Assembly (NCBI RefSeq): GCF_040412425.1
Contig: NC_089756.1
Coordinates: 2,789,998 to 2,853,997 of the forward strand
Direction of reading: 5' to 3'
DNA from: Macrobrachium rosenbergii
Lineage: Eukaryota; Arthropoda; Malacostraca; Decapoda; Palaemonidae
DNA: 64,000 nt
Below the pieces are notes generated by a model. The model was given only the letters and a program-made list of their open reading frames with translations. It was not told the origin of the DNA and did not search any database. The position numbers were made by a program, and so were the translations under genes. Below are positions 11,086 through 23,149 of the stretch, one piece after another. Positions within the stretch are counted from its first letter, which is position 1. Each line of letters starts with the position of its first letter.

Positions 11086-11268
11086 GGTGAGACATATTCA
11101 TTCTTGGTCTGAGTAATCAACCCAATATCACACGTATAACATACAATTAGCGAATGACCTATAGTTAGAAGTGTTCGTGAACTGTTGGTGATTAGATTAA
11201 TGTCAGAATAGCACGATAGAGCGTCGACTAAGTTGTTTTTTCGAGTGAATTATTTAAAATTGAACATC

Positions 11269-12894
11269 ATGGAAGTGTCTAGCAAGAACAGTGGTAAGAA
11301 ATGGAGGAATTTGCTTGCCTTGCAGATTACCAATATGATGACTTGGCAAACAGGGAGCTAGGGTTTCTTATCGTTGAGATCAATAACAACTCCAACCAAA
11401 AAGATGCAAAAATATTCACAGACTTATTGAAAGGATATGATCCTTCAAACTGGAGCAAGTCTGCAGAAAACATAATGAAAATAATTGAAGGAGTACCAAA
11501 GAAATTTCAAGTGATTAAGAGACATATAAAGAAAATTTACATCAGTCAACACATTCCAACAAAGAAAATGATTAAGGTGAATATAGTGAATATACTGATT
11601 GATGCAATAGGAAAATGAATGCCTAAAACATGTAATCTATGTAATGTGTGGTACAGCATTGTAAATCCACAAAACCTGATCAGAAAATGCTATGCATGCC
11701 ATGTACCTACTCACCCTACATGCGCAGAAGTCCAGCAAAATAAAAATAAGGACACAAGAGTATTTTGCTCAACATGTCTAGTATGGATAGACAATGTTAT
11801 TAAATCAAGACTTAATGTGCAAAGAGTAAAAAAAGTATACCTTAGTTTAACCAGACCACTGAGCTGATTAACAGCTCTCCTAGGGCTGGCCCGAAGATTA
11901 GATTTATTTTACGTGGCTAAGAACCAATTGGTTACCTAGCAACGGGACCTACAGCTTATTGTGGAATCCAAACCACATAGCGAGAAATGAATTTCTATCA
12001 CCAGAAATAAATTCCTCTTATTCTTTATTGGCCGGTCAGAGATTCGAACTCACGGCCAGCAGAGTGCTAGCTGAGAACGAACCCACTCGCCCAACGACTA
12101 ACTAGAGGATGAAGAAGATGAGGAAGAGGAAGAAGAGGAAAATGGAAAAGAATAAGAAAATAAGATTGAAGAGATAGAAAAAAAATGAAAACAAAGAACA
12201 GGATAAGAGTATGGATGCAGAGAAACTCAGATTCTACATAGGCAATACAGCAGCATACATACGAGGAAATAAATTATGACATGATAACCCAAAATAAAAT
12301 CCCAAAGAGGTTGTACCCGGATCTTCATACTAATGGGAAAGAGCAAGAAATAAAAAAAGAAAAGAAAGACACAGTCTGCACCCTTTTGAAAAGAGGGAAT
12401 TGCATATTCAGTGAAAGATGTTACTACAAACATCCCAGGATGTGTCACAATTATGAGATTTATGGCAAATATGCATATCTATATGGCTATGAGGATGAGT
12501 ACAGCAATCTATATCCAAAAATATGCAAAAACTTGAGAGAAGGAAAAGGATGTAGGTTCAACAAAAAATGTAGACATATGCATCCTGTAGCCATGAAGAA
12601 CAAAAATCAAAATCAAATACATATTAAAAATCAAAGTAAAAATGAAGCAAATAAAGAAAGGAACATGAAATGAAGAAAAAAAAAAGCCAACACCACGTTA
12701 TGAAATGTCAGCATTGCGATATGAGGCATCAGCACCTAGGTACAGTGCAAGGAACAAGCAGTGTATCTATGATGCCAGGGGATGGTGCAGATACGGAGAT
12801 AAATGCAGATACAAACACAAAATGAATAAACATGAAGATGGAAGATCAAATATATTGGAAAAGTTGGATTTTTTAATGTCCGAATTTCTGGAAA
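11269..12894 (+). pseudogene. LINE H ORF1 with PHD-like and three CCCH zinc motifs
   Basis: ORF1 of a LINE makes the RNA-binding partner of the RT protein. Candidate starts are ATG 11269 and ATG 11301, in different frames. A PHD-like Cys/His array lies at 11619-11800 (CNLC, CYACHVPTHPTC, CSTC). After a SINE insertion comes an acidic Glu-rich tract (12107-12190), then three CCCH fingers: C-x7-C-x5-C-x3-H near 12380, C-x8-C-x5-C-x3-H near 12520, and C-x7-C-x5-C-x3-H near 12765. CCCH fingers usually bind RNA; LINE ORF1 proteins more often use CCHC knuckles. The frame is broken several times and ends at PB1. Confidence 0.6.
11842..12107 (-). mobile_element. tRNA-derived SINE, decapod-type
   Basis: On the minus strand the head (from about 12105) reads like a degenerate tRNA: an A-box-like TGGGCGAGTGGG and, about 40 bp on, the B-box GTTCGAATCTC, both RNA polymerase III promoter elements. 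A conserved body follows (GGCCAATAAAGAATAAG to GGCCAGCCCTAGGAGAGC, ending CAGTGGTCTGGTTAAAC). A second, 5'-truncated copy lies at 36180-36312. I recognise this body from decapod crustacean DNA from memory. It is inserted in LINE H ORF1. Confidence 0.75.
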
Positions 12895-12898
12895 TTAA

Positions 12899-15800
12899 CG
12901 CCGACTGGATGTATTTTACGTTGACAAAAATTGTCTGTCGGGTGCTGAGTGGACGTAAAATACGTCGACTACAAAAAGTTTTTTTAAATATTCGCGGAAA
13001 AATACTTGTAGGCCTAGTTTGCGAAAAATTTTAAATCACGCGCCTTGAGGGATGCTGGGAGTTCACGGATCACGCTGTTGTTTTGTTTACAAGCGTGACC
13101 CAGCTGCGTATGCGCGAGTTTCTTTCTTCTCCCACTAGAAAGCATCAGCTAACTCTGCTGAAAATCTCAGAAATTCTTTAGTCACTTTTTCGTAATTTTT
13201 GCACCTTTTTCTATTAGCCATTACATAAAATTTTATTTAAAAAAATGTCCGCAATTTCATGTAGAGTACAACAAAAAATATTATCAGCTTTGAATTATTT
13301 TCATATAAATCACGATAAGTGCCAAAATTTCAACCTTTGGTCAACTTTGACTCGACTGAAATGATCGAAAAATGCAATTGTAAGCTCAAACTCTTACATT
13401 CTAGTAATATTCAATCATTTACCTTCATTTTGCAACAAACGAGAAGTCTCTAGCACAATATTTCGATTTATGGTGAATTTTTAAAAAAAATTTTCCTTAC
13501 ATCCGCGCACGCTAACCCTGCTGAAAATCTCAGAAATTCTTTAGTCACTTTGTCATAATTTTTGTACTGTTTTCTATTAGCCTTTACATAAAGTTTTATA
13601 TATCAAAATGTGCTCAATTTCATGTAGAATAGAACAAAAAATAATGCATGGTTGTAGCTGTTATCAGTTTTTAAATATTTTCATATAAATCACGATAAAT
13701 GCCAAAATTTCAACCTTCAGTCAACTTTGGCTTGACCGAAATGGTCGAAAAACGTAATTGTAAGCTAAAACTCTTGCATTCTAATAATATTCAATCATTT
13801 ACCTTCATTTTGCAACAAACGAGAAGTCTAGCACAATATTTCGATTTAAGGTGAATTTTTGAAAAAAAAATTTCCTCACATCCGCACACGCTAACTCTGC
13901 TGAAAATCTCAGAAATTCTTTAGTCACATTGTTGTAATTTTTGCTCATATATGAAAATGTGCGCAATTTCCTGTAGAATACAACAAAAAATAACTCATGG
14001 TTGTAGCTTTTATCAGTTTGGACACATTTTCATATAAATCACGACAAGTGCCAAAATTTCAACCTTCGGTCAAGTTTGACTCGACCGAAATGGTCGAAAA
14101 ATGCAATTGTAAGCTAAAATTCTTACATTCTAGTAATATTCAATCAATTACCTTCATTTTGCAACAAACGCGAAGTCTCTAGCACAATATTTCGATTTAT
14201 GGTGAATTTTTAAAAACTTTTTCCTTACGTCCGTGGACGCTAACTCTGCTGAAAATCTCAGAAATTCTTTAGTCACTTTGTCGTAATTTTTGCACCATTT
14301 TCTATTAGCCGTTACATAAAGTTTTATATATGAAAATGTGTGCAATTTCATGTAGAATACAACAAAAAATAACTCATGGTTGTAGCTTTTATCAGTTTTG
14401 AAATATTTCCATATAAATCACAATAAGTGCCAAAATTTCAACCTTCAGTCAACTTTGACTCGACCGAAATGGTCGAAGAATGGTATTATAAGCTAAAACT
14501 CTTACATTCTAGTAATATTCAATCATTCACCTTCATTTTGCAACAAACGGGAAGTCTCAGCACAATATTTCGATTTATGGTGAATTTTTAAAAACTTTTC
14601 CCCACGTCCTCGCCGCTAACTCTGCTGAAAATCTCAGAAATTCTTTAGTCACTTTGTCGTAATTTTGCACCATTTTCTATTAGCCGTTACATAAAAACTT
14701 TATATATGAAAATGTGTGCAATTTCATGTAGAATACAACAAAAAATAACTCATGGTTGTAGCTTTTATCAGTTTTGAAATATTTCCATATAAATCACAAT
14801 AAGTGCCAAAATTTCAACCTTCGGTCAACTTTGACTCGACCGAAATGGTCGAAGAATGCTATTGTAAGCTAAAACTCTTACATTCTAGTAATATTCAATC
14901 ATTCACCTTCATTTTGCAACAAACGGGAAGTCTCCAGCACAATATTTCGATTTATGGTGAATTTTTGAAAAAACTTTTTCCCCACGTCCGCGCGCGCTAA
15001 CTCTGCTGAAAATCTCAGAAATTCTTTTGTCACTTTGTCGTAATTTTTGCACCATTTTCTATTAGCCGTTACATAAAGTTTTATATATGAAAATGTGTGC
15101 AATTTCATGTAGAATACAACAAAAAATAACTCATGGTTGTAGCTTTTATCAGTTTTGAAATATTTCCATATAAATCACAATAAGTGCCAAAATTTCAACC
15201 TTCGGTCAACTTTGGCTCGACCAAAATGGTCGAAAAATGCAATTGTAAGCTAAAACTCTTACATTCTAGTAATATTCAATCATTTACCTTCATTTTGCAA
15301 CAAACGAGAAGTCTCTGGCACAATATTTCAATTTATGGTGAACTTTTGAAAAAAAAAAACTTTTTCCTTACGTCTGCGCATGCTAACTCTGCTGAAAATC
15401 TCAGAAATTTTTTTGTCACTTTGGTCGTAATTTTTGCACCATTTTCTGTTAACCATTACATAAAGTTTTACATATGAAAATGTGCGCAATTTCATGTAGA
15501 ATACAACAAATAATAACTCATGGTTGTAGCTTCTATCAGTTTTGAAACATTTTCATATAAATCACAATAAATAGAAAAAATTCGACCTTTGGTGAACTTT
15601 AACTTGACTGAAATGGTCGAAAACTGCAATTTTAAGCTAAAACTCATACATTGTAGTAATATTCAATCATTTACCTTCATTTTGCAACAATCGAGAAGTC
15701 TCTAGCACAATATTTCGATTTATGGTGAATTTTTGAAAAAAGTTTTTTCAAAAATTCACCATAAATCGAAATATTGTGCTAGAGACTTCCTGTTTGTTGC

Positions 15801-17136
15801 ATAATGAAGGTAAATGATTGAATATTACTAGAATGTAAGAGTTTTAGCTTACAATTGCATTTTTCGACCATTTCGGTCGAGTCAAAGTTGACCGAAGGTT
15901 GAAATTTTGGCACTTATAGTGATTTATAGGAAAATATTTCAAAACTGATAAAAGCTACAACCATGAGTTTTTTTTGTTGTATTCTACATGAAATTGCACA
16001 CATTTTCATATATAAAACTTTATGTAACGACTAATATAAAACGGTGCAAACATTATGACAAAGTGACGAAAGAATTTCTGAGATTTTCGGGCGAGTTACG
16101 TGCGGAGGTAAGGAAAAAGTTTTTTTCAAAAATTCACCATAAATCGAAATATTGTGCTAGAGACTTCCCGTTTGCTGCAAAATGAAAGTAAATGATTGAA
16201 TATTACTAGAATGTAAGAGTTTTAGCTTACAATTGCATTTTTCGACCATTTCGGTCGAGTCAAAGTTGACCGAAGGTTGAAATTTTGGCAATTATAGTGA
16301 TTTATAGGAAAATATTTCAAATCTGATAAAAGCTACAACCATGAGTTATTTTTTGTTGTATTCTACATGAAATTGCACACATTTTCATATATAAAACTTT
16401 ATGTAACAACTAATATAAAACGGTGCAAACATTTCGACAAAGTGACGAAAGAATTTCTGAGATTTTCGGCCGAGTTAATGCACACAGACGTAAAAAAAAA
16501 GTTTTTTCAAAAATTCACCATAAATTGAAATATTGTGCTAGAGACTTCCAATTTGTTGCAAAATGAAAGTAAATGATTGAATATTACTAGAATGTAAGAG
16601 TTTTAGCTTACAATTGCTTTTCTCGACTATTTCGGTCGAGTCAAAGTTGACCGAAGGTTGAAATTTTGGCACTTTTCGTGATTTATATGAAAATATTTCC
16701 AAAGTGATAAAAGCTACAACCATGGTTTGTTTTGTTGTATTTTACATGAAATTGCACACGTTTTCATATATAAAACTTTATATAATGTCTAATATAAAAC
16801 GGTGCAAAAATTACGACAAAATGACAAAAGAATTTCTGAAATTTTCGGCCGAGTTACCGTGCAGACGTAAGGAAAAAGTTTTTTTCAAAAATTCACCATA
16901 AATCAAAATATTGTGCTAGAGACTTCCAATTTGTAATTTGTTGCAAAATGAAGGTAAATGATTGAATATTACTAGAATATAAGAGTTTTAGCTTACAATT
17001 GCGTTTTTCGACCATTTCGGTCAAGTCAAAGTTGACCGAAGGTTGAAATTTTTTGTAGTCGATGTACGGTACATCCACTTGGCACCCGACAGACAATTTT
17101 AGTTAACGTACGATACGTCCAGTCGGCGTTTAAGGG
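12899..17136. mobile_element. PB1: TTAA-flanked piggyBac-ended element carrying a satellite array
   Basis: The right end is GGCGTTTAAGGG followed by TTAA (17137-17140). The left end is TTAA (12895-12898) then CGCCGACTGG, which is the inverted right end lacking about 8 bases (CCCTTAAA). The first 100 bp at each end are inverted copies (GTCGGGTGC, CGACTACAAAAA). TTAA duplication with CCC-type ends is the hallmark of piggyBac. No transposase ORF is present. The interior is a satellite array in two opposite orientations. PB2 and PB3 share the right end but have a different left end, so PB1 seems to have two right ends. Confidence 0.7.
13221..17060. repeat. Inverted tandem satellite array (about 350-385 bp units) in PB1
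   Basis: The landmark GCCAAAATTTCAACC recurs at 13321, 13701, 14050, 14429, 14805 and 15186 (spacings 380, 349, 379, 376 and 381). Its reverse complement recurs at about 15901, 16279, 16660 and 17045 (378, 381 and 385). Orientation flips at a near-perfect palindrome centred at about 15744 (TGAATTTTTGAAAAAA facing its complement). Units hold no gene: the 60-90 codon frames in them recur with the repeat. Confidence 0.85.
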
Positions 17137-17140
17137 TTAA

Positions 17141-17485
17141 CAGTGCCCAAAACTATACCAGGAAAACTTAGGAAAGCACACAGGACATTATTCCACTACG
17201 CACCAGCATCGATAATGCAGCGTCTATTCGGTGCGTTACCAGCTCATCTGAGGAACATACCAGGAATGAGCGTAGATGTGTTTAAGAATAAACTCGACAA
17301 TATCTGCTGTAAACTGCATCCCAGACCATGCAAGATTGGAAAATGCAAAATATACCAGAAGATGCATTAGCAATTCTCTGGTAGACATCAGAGGTGCCTC
17401 ACACTGAGGGACCTGGGGCAACCCGAACGAATTGTAAGGTCTGTAAGGTAAGGTCCCATAGTAACAATAATAACTCTAGGAGCAG
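17141..17485 (+). pseudogene. 3' fragment of a second LINE-like element
   Basis: About 75 codons resemble the C-terminal tail of a LINE RT protein: LFHYAPASIMQRLFGALPAH, then VDVFKNKLDN. After the stop the DNA ends with GTAACAATAATAACT, like a short 3' repeat tail. It lies between two parts of LINE H ORF1, so it probably inserted there, and PB1 abuts it. Its clade is not clear. Confidence 0.45.
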
Positions 17486-17803
17486 AATCACAAAATTCAG
17501 ATGAAATGGGAGAACCAAAACATAGATAATTTAGCTACGATGAAAGCAGAGAAATTCACCCATTGCCAGTTATAGGCACCACAAGAAAAACCAAGAAGGA
17601 ACAACAAACTAACGAACATGAAGATAACATGTGGTTGTAGTAAATGCTTTGTAGCAATGTGCCAAAAAAATAAAACTATAACTAAAGAAAGCCTAATGAA
17701 CACCATAAGAAATTTCATGAGGTATAGGAATAAGGAAAAAACAAATATCAGATCACATGAAGAAGGTTGCATGTGTATTGAACATTTAGAATATTACAAA
17801 TAA
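17486..17803 (+). pseudogene. LINE H ORF1 C-terminal fragment
   Basis: Short Lys-rich frames with a Cys motif (CGCSKCFVAMC, then CMCIEH) lie directly before the endonuclease segment in the same AT-rich composition. By position this is the end of ORF1. No further domain was recognised. Confidence 0.4.
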
Positions 17804-18019
17804 AAACCTATCAGTGTTGTAGATAATATTCTAAAAAAAATCAAAATGGAAAAATTAAATCAAGATAGTAAAAATGTAACAGTCAACGAAAGTCAAATTA
17901 AAGCAACAAAAAATTAATCAAGACCTACAAAAATACAAATTAACTTAAAACAAATAAAAAAAATCAGCTTAAATAATTTAGAATAATTTTACCACTCTTA
18001 TATTACACCATTCAATCTT

Positions 18020-18690
18020 TATGTAATTCAATGGAACATAATTGGATTATTAACAAGAATGCACTTAGGAGAAGTCCAACGACTTATAAGTGAATACGAA
18101 CCAATGATTATATGTATACAACACGTTGGAAAATTTGTTCCAAATATAGGTAAATATCTACTAGCCACAACATCAAAGGAAAATCAAAATAATTTAGGAA
18201 CAGGAATATATGTCCACAATAAAATGATATATGACAAAGTAGATATAGATTACACTGAATTACAAATTTCTAATATATCAGTGAAAGTAGAAAATAATTT
18301 ATTTGATATTATTAACTTATACAACCAGCCTAATAAAAAAGTATGATTTAAACATATTACAGAAAATAATAAAACTTTTAAGAATCCCATATTAATTGTA
18401 GGAGATTGCAGTGCACATAATCCAATATGAAACTGTAACAATATTACACCGGATAAAGATGGAGAAAAAATAGAAAGCTAGATGAACACTAATAATCTCT
18501 GTTCTCTGCTATTTGAATGACAGTGAAGTAAATACTTGTTCCAAAACCCATGGAACATTTTCCTCAATAGATGTCACCCTTTGTTCAACAAATATAGTTG
18601 ACAAACTAGATTGGAATACATGTGATGACTCCTACTCGAGTGATCATTTTCCCATAATAATATCCTGACTAAATAATAAACCGAAACCAT
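18020..18690 (+). pseudogene. LINE H APE-type (EEP) endonuclease domain
   Basis: This domain nicks target DNA to prime reverse transcription. Visible blocks in order are QWNI near 18030, LGEVQRLISEYEPMIICIQH (the catalytic Glu position of the family appears as His), GTGIYVHNK, LIVGDCSAHNP (normally GDFNAHNP) and, in other frames, SSIDVTLCS and SSDHFPIIIS (the C-terminal SDH motif). At least three frameshifts or stops break it. It is inactive. Confidence 0.75.
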
Positions 18691-18894
18691 ACTCTCCACA
18701 TTATAACATACAAAAAAGCAGATTGGGACATTTTTAACTTGCATACCAGAAGTATACCACCATATGATTATTTGAGAAATCTCAACGAGACAAATGAATT
18801 ATTCATATCTTTTGTTAGAAAGGCAGCAGACAAAGCTATTCCTCACTCAAAACCCCATAATAAAAAACAAAGTCCCCTGGTGGTCACATGATCT

Positions 18895-19161
18895 TGTGAG
18901 AGGTGCTATAAAAGAGAGCAGGTGGACATGTACTGCTAGTTTATTGAGAGAGCAGGCCGCTTTTAAAGCGACGTGCGGGTGTCATACAAAGACATACAGT
19001 AGGATACAGGTGACCTGAGGTCAATTGTTCTCGATGTGAAACAGGACAGGTAAATACAAGTAACATGTAAAAATAAAATTACAAGAATGGACACAATAAT
19101 GTTCTGACACATGTACAACGTAAACAGGCACAAATGAATAAGTAACAGATACAATTTTACA
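18895..19161 (+). mobile_element. Possible solo LTR inside LINE H
   Basis: A block of about 267 bp starting TGTGAGAGGTGC and ending TTTTACA splits the LINE segment between KVPWWSHDL and AWERHRRKREVHYRK. It has a TATA-like TATAAAAG near its start and AATAAAATTAC further on. The flanking five bases do not match, so the LTR identity is weak. Confidence 0.3.
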
Positions 19162-19189
19162 TAAATAAAATATGGCTATTTAGCATGGG

Positions 19190-21083
19190 AAAGGCACCGT
19201 AGAAAACGGGAGGTTCACTATAGAAAACCCGTTGAGCGGGGACTTTACAGTCTATCTGAATTAGTACGAGAAAAACATTCTCTAGCAAGAAGGTTAGATA
19301 CTCTAAACAGAAGATTCAGTAAAATAAATAAATCAAAACCATTCTTGGAAGAAAATATATTAAAAATGACAATTGTACTATTAGAAAAAGATGCATTAAA
19401 ACCTTTATATAATAAAATGTCAGCTAAATTTAGAAAGGAAGCTATAAAAGGTAAAATAATATCTTGGAGGTCCTGTGTATCAGAAATAACAAGTGAAACA
19501 TCCATTTAGAAAGTATGAGAAAAATTCCGAAAAATAAATGGAACAAACATTAGCCCACCCAGACAAGCTATATTAGATCATGGCAAAAAAATTTTAGATC
19601 CCTTCATAATTAGTAACATATTTGGGGGAAGTTTTGCCAAAATAAGTAGTGACCAAAATTTGGACAGACATTTAAAAAAAAATAAAGAATAAAGCAGAAA
19701 TGAAACAGGAAGCTATATAGTATAATAGGAAATTCAATATGGAAGAGTTGGAATATGCTATCTTGAATAGAAGTAAATCTGCTCCTGGAGGTGATGATAT
19801 TTGCTTTGAAATGATTTGCCACCTAGCACCTTTGGCAAAACCATACTTATTAAAATTTTACAATCATTTATGGCTCAGAAACATGTTTCCAGATGAATGG
19901 CGAAATGCCATAATAATTCCTATACTGAAACCTGGAAGAGATCCTAGTAATGTGAACAATTATAGACCAATCTCTTTAACAAGTTGTCTATGCAAGTTGT
20001 TGGAGAAAATGGTAAATGCACGACTTACGGCACATATGTGAAAATAAAATTTTAACTCCTTCCCAGTTTGGCTCAGAACATAATCAATCTACATTAGATT
20101 CTTTATCTAATTTGGAAGACTACATACATACTGTAGAGGATTTGAAAGAAAGCAAATTACAGTAGCTGTCTTTTTTGACATCCAGAAGGCATACAACACT
20201 ACATGGAGGTATGCAATATTAAAATCATTACATAATAATAACATATGCGGCCATCTTCCTAAGTTTATTAAAAACTTTGACTGATCGTACTTTCCAGGTG
20301 AGAATAGATAATGTTTATTCCAAGACATTTCCACTTGAAAATGGAGTTCCACAAGGGAGTGTCCTTAGTGTTACTCTGTTTACATTAGCAATTAATGATA
20401 TCGGTAACATGCCACCGGTTGGAATTAAAAGTAACCTGTATAAGATTTATTTTGCCATATATTATACAGCATCACACATAAAGTATGCAGAACGAATGAT
20501 TGATAAAACCATAATAAAAATACAGTAGATGAATGGACCTCATCTGTAGCGGTTAGATTTTCCATAGAAAAAACTCAAGCTGTCATGTTTTATAAAAATA
20601 AAAATTGGAAAAAAGGTGAAGAAATAGAACTGAAAATCAGAAACCATAACATACCAATTAGCCAAACCGCAAAATTTTTAGGATTAACATTTGACGCACA
20701 CTTGAATTGGAAAGCCCATATAACTTACATAAAATCAAAATGCATAAGGCCACTAAGTCTAATTAAAAAACTATCACACACAAATTGGGGAGCTGATAGA
20801 CATACTCTTACCATACTGTATAAAGCAACATTTATCAATCATTGACTAAAGAAGTGAAATATATGGTTCAGTGTCAGAAGCAGCACTGAAAATATTATAT
20901 CCAATTCACAATGAAGGACTAAGAATATGCACAGGAACATTTAGATCCTCACCAGTCTCATCAGTAAAAGTCGAATGTAGTGAACTGCCACTGTTCCTCC
21001 ATAGAGAGTTCATAACAATGAAAAGTGGATTAAGAATCAAGACAAGTGATTCACCAAAAAAAAATCTATTCGATTTAAGGGAT
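19190..21083 (+). pseudogene. LINE H reverse transcriptase domain
   Basis: The N-terminal linker (AWERHRRKREVHYRK, LSELVREKHSLARRL) is followed by RT blocks: RSKSAPGGDDICFEMI, FPDEWRNAIIIPILKPGRDP, NYRPISLTSCLCKLLEKMV, a frameshift, DIQKAYNT, then LENGVPQGSVLS. The active-site block reads LYKIYFAIYYTA where functional elements have a YxDDFA pattern, so both catalytic Asp are lost. The thumb (AKFLGLTFDAHLNWKAHI) and GLRICTGTFRSSPV follow. The domain ends at the insertion point of DIRS E, after LFDLRDI. Confidence 0.8.
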
Positions 21084-21294
21084 ATATTGCAATACACTCC
21101 CTGAACACTTGAATTAGCCCTTAATCCCACTAGCCCGACAACTCTCAATTACCCATCCCACTATAGTGGGAATTTTAACAGCCAATGTTACCAACGCTGC
21201 AGGTAAAATCTTGTCACTTGAGCTACCATAACAAATGGTTGGCAACGCTGACACAGGTGTGCACCGACACGCCCCATTTTTGTCAATTGCTTTT
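21084..21294 (+). repeat. Left inverted terminal repeat of DIRS copy E
   Basis: It is inverted relative to 27438-27676. Landmarks are CTGAACAC, TAATCCCACTAGCC, CAACGCTG, GACACAGGTGTGC and CGACACGCCCCAT. Confidence 0.88.
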
Positions 21295-21299
21295 TGTTC

Positions 21300-22440
21300 G
21301 CGCTGCTGTCCTTCTGCAGTGCGAGGTTTTAATCGTATTGCCTGACTTCTCTTTGTATTTTGGACTTGTGGTGAAGACCTCGATTGTATTTAACAGTTTT
21401 TCTCCTGGATTTTCTGGATATCCTCGACGTGGAACGTCTTTTGGATTTGGACTCGCTGGTTCCCGGTCTCGATTGTGCATCACGGACTTTTTACCTTCTA
21501 CTACTGTGCCATCGGCTTCTAGTCGGCCTCGACTGACTACGACGGTGGACGCTTACGCTTATCGCTTCTTCTTCCTGCAAAGGCGGATGAGTACCTTGAG
21601 ACACAATAGACATTCCGTCAGGTTTGTAGGAAGGTTAAATGTGATGTCCAGACTCATTGCGATGAATGTTCCCATTGGAAGGCACAAGAGAGGGATGATT
21701 ACATTCGTCATCGCAAGTCTTTGGCTAGTAAAGGGGGCGGACATCGGTCAGATTCTTGTTGCCTCAGGTGTCTCAGACTTCTGCTACAGATCAGTTGATG
21801 GATTTAGTGAGTTCAAAGGTAGTCAAACAGATAGAGGATAGGATTGCAATTAGTAAGGAAAATTCAATAGCTAGTCTTCTTCAGCATTTCTCAGATAGGG
21901 ATAATAGTAGTATTAGGATGTCTAATTCTTCTTTCTTTTCAGCTCCCCTGCCTGTTCCAGAACCAGCCCTAACGAGTGCTTAGGGTAATGGCAGAACCGC
22001 AAGCCTCCGAGTGGGTAGGGTCTGCCGGCCCCCTCGGCACGGAGCAGACAGTGAAGGATTCCCTCCCCCCCCAACCCCCATGTAGTATTGATAAATTTAA
22101 TGTTGATAATGTTAGGATCAAGATCTAGGTATGATAAAGGAGGATAGGTTTGGGTTTGGTAGTGAGGAGAAGGTATTAACGGTGCAGTGTTGTTCTGAAC
22201 GGGTTCCGGCTTCGGGTTTGAGTGGTTTTTGTGCTCTGACGAGAGTTTCTCCTTCATCTCTTCTTTCGATCTGGCTCAGTTTCAAGTCAATGTTTCAGTT
22301 ACGGTGGGGCAGGATCCTTCTGCTTTCGCTTCTAACTCACTTCCTACTGTTTTCTAAATCTCCTACTGTAGTTTTCCCCTTCCCTGTATTTTGCGGATTA
22401 TGGTGTCCTTTCGGCTTCTAAAGTAATTTGCAGGACCTGC
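21300..22440 (+). pseudogene. Gag-like ORF1 of DIRS copy E (degraded)
   Basis: Position after the left repeat and a Cys motif at about 21630-21720 (CRKVKCDVQTHCDECSHW, one frame away from the longest open frame) match the start of ORF1 in copies A and B. Downstream are Ser-rich and Pro-rich stretches in several frames. No full-length frame is left. Confidence 0.5.
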
Positions 22441-23149
22441 AATTGGATGTGGCGAGTTATAAGACGGTTATAAGACGGATGGCGTGGTTTTTCGATGGGT
22501 ATAGACCTATGGCGAGAAGTTATATTTTCTCGAATGTTTTCTCTAACATTAGAGAGTATGTGACACAGTAGTGTCCAGACAGTAGTGTCCAGAATTATTG
22601 AGGTCGGATATGTTTTTCATTTTTGTTCTAAGAGTTTTGAGGGGGCAGATTCAGTGTACCTTCTTTCATTTTTGTTCTAAGTTTCTTCTGGGTTTTCTGT
22701 CACTTCATCTCCTGCTCCTTCTTTGATTCTCTCCTCCGGTAACGGATTCAGCTCCGGGTACCCCTCAGATTAGGTGCTGCGGTGCGCGGCATTCTGGCAG
22801 ATTTTGGCCACAGGGTCTCTTGTTCATTGGTCCGATTTAGTCAGGTATTTCGGACTCTTCTTCGTTCCAGTTCGGTCCGGGTCTTAGTTGATGCAATACA
22901 CTCCATCAGCTTTCATTTCATCGCTGCATTTTCCGCTGCGGCAACTCAGGCTTGCTTCTACCTCTCCTTCCGTCCCTCTCGCAGCCGGTCTTTTAACAAT
23001 GTTGGTTTGGCTACTCTCACTCGTCTTCCCCTTGGTAACAATGGTTCGGTTTTTATCGGTTCAGGAACAGGATTCTTATCCGTAGGTACAGGAGATTCTG
23101 ACTGACTCTAGAATGCCCTCTCGCCAGCAGTAACGATTCTTATCCGTTA

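Noticed and set aside
12030..12107. A tRNA gene on the minus strand
   Set aside because: A- and B-box-like sequences are present but the cloverleaf is degenerate and continues into a SINE body; called as SINE.
12281..13034. Host CCCH zinc-finger gene
   Set aside because: The fingers sit in AT-rich LINE ORF1 context, broken by stops, a SINE and PB1. A captured host exon cannot be fully excluded.
13997..17096. Many 60-97 codon reading frames between 14 and 17 kb, with similar proteins on both strands (and again at 47388)
   Set aside because: They recur once per satellite unit and in both orientations of the array. They are shadows of the repeat, not genes.
21185..21841. A 218-codon open frame at the start of DIRS E
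   Set aside because: It begins inside the inverted terminal repeat, and the Cys motif typical of DIRS ORF1 lies in a different frame of the same DNA. Treated as chance openness.
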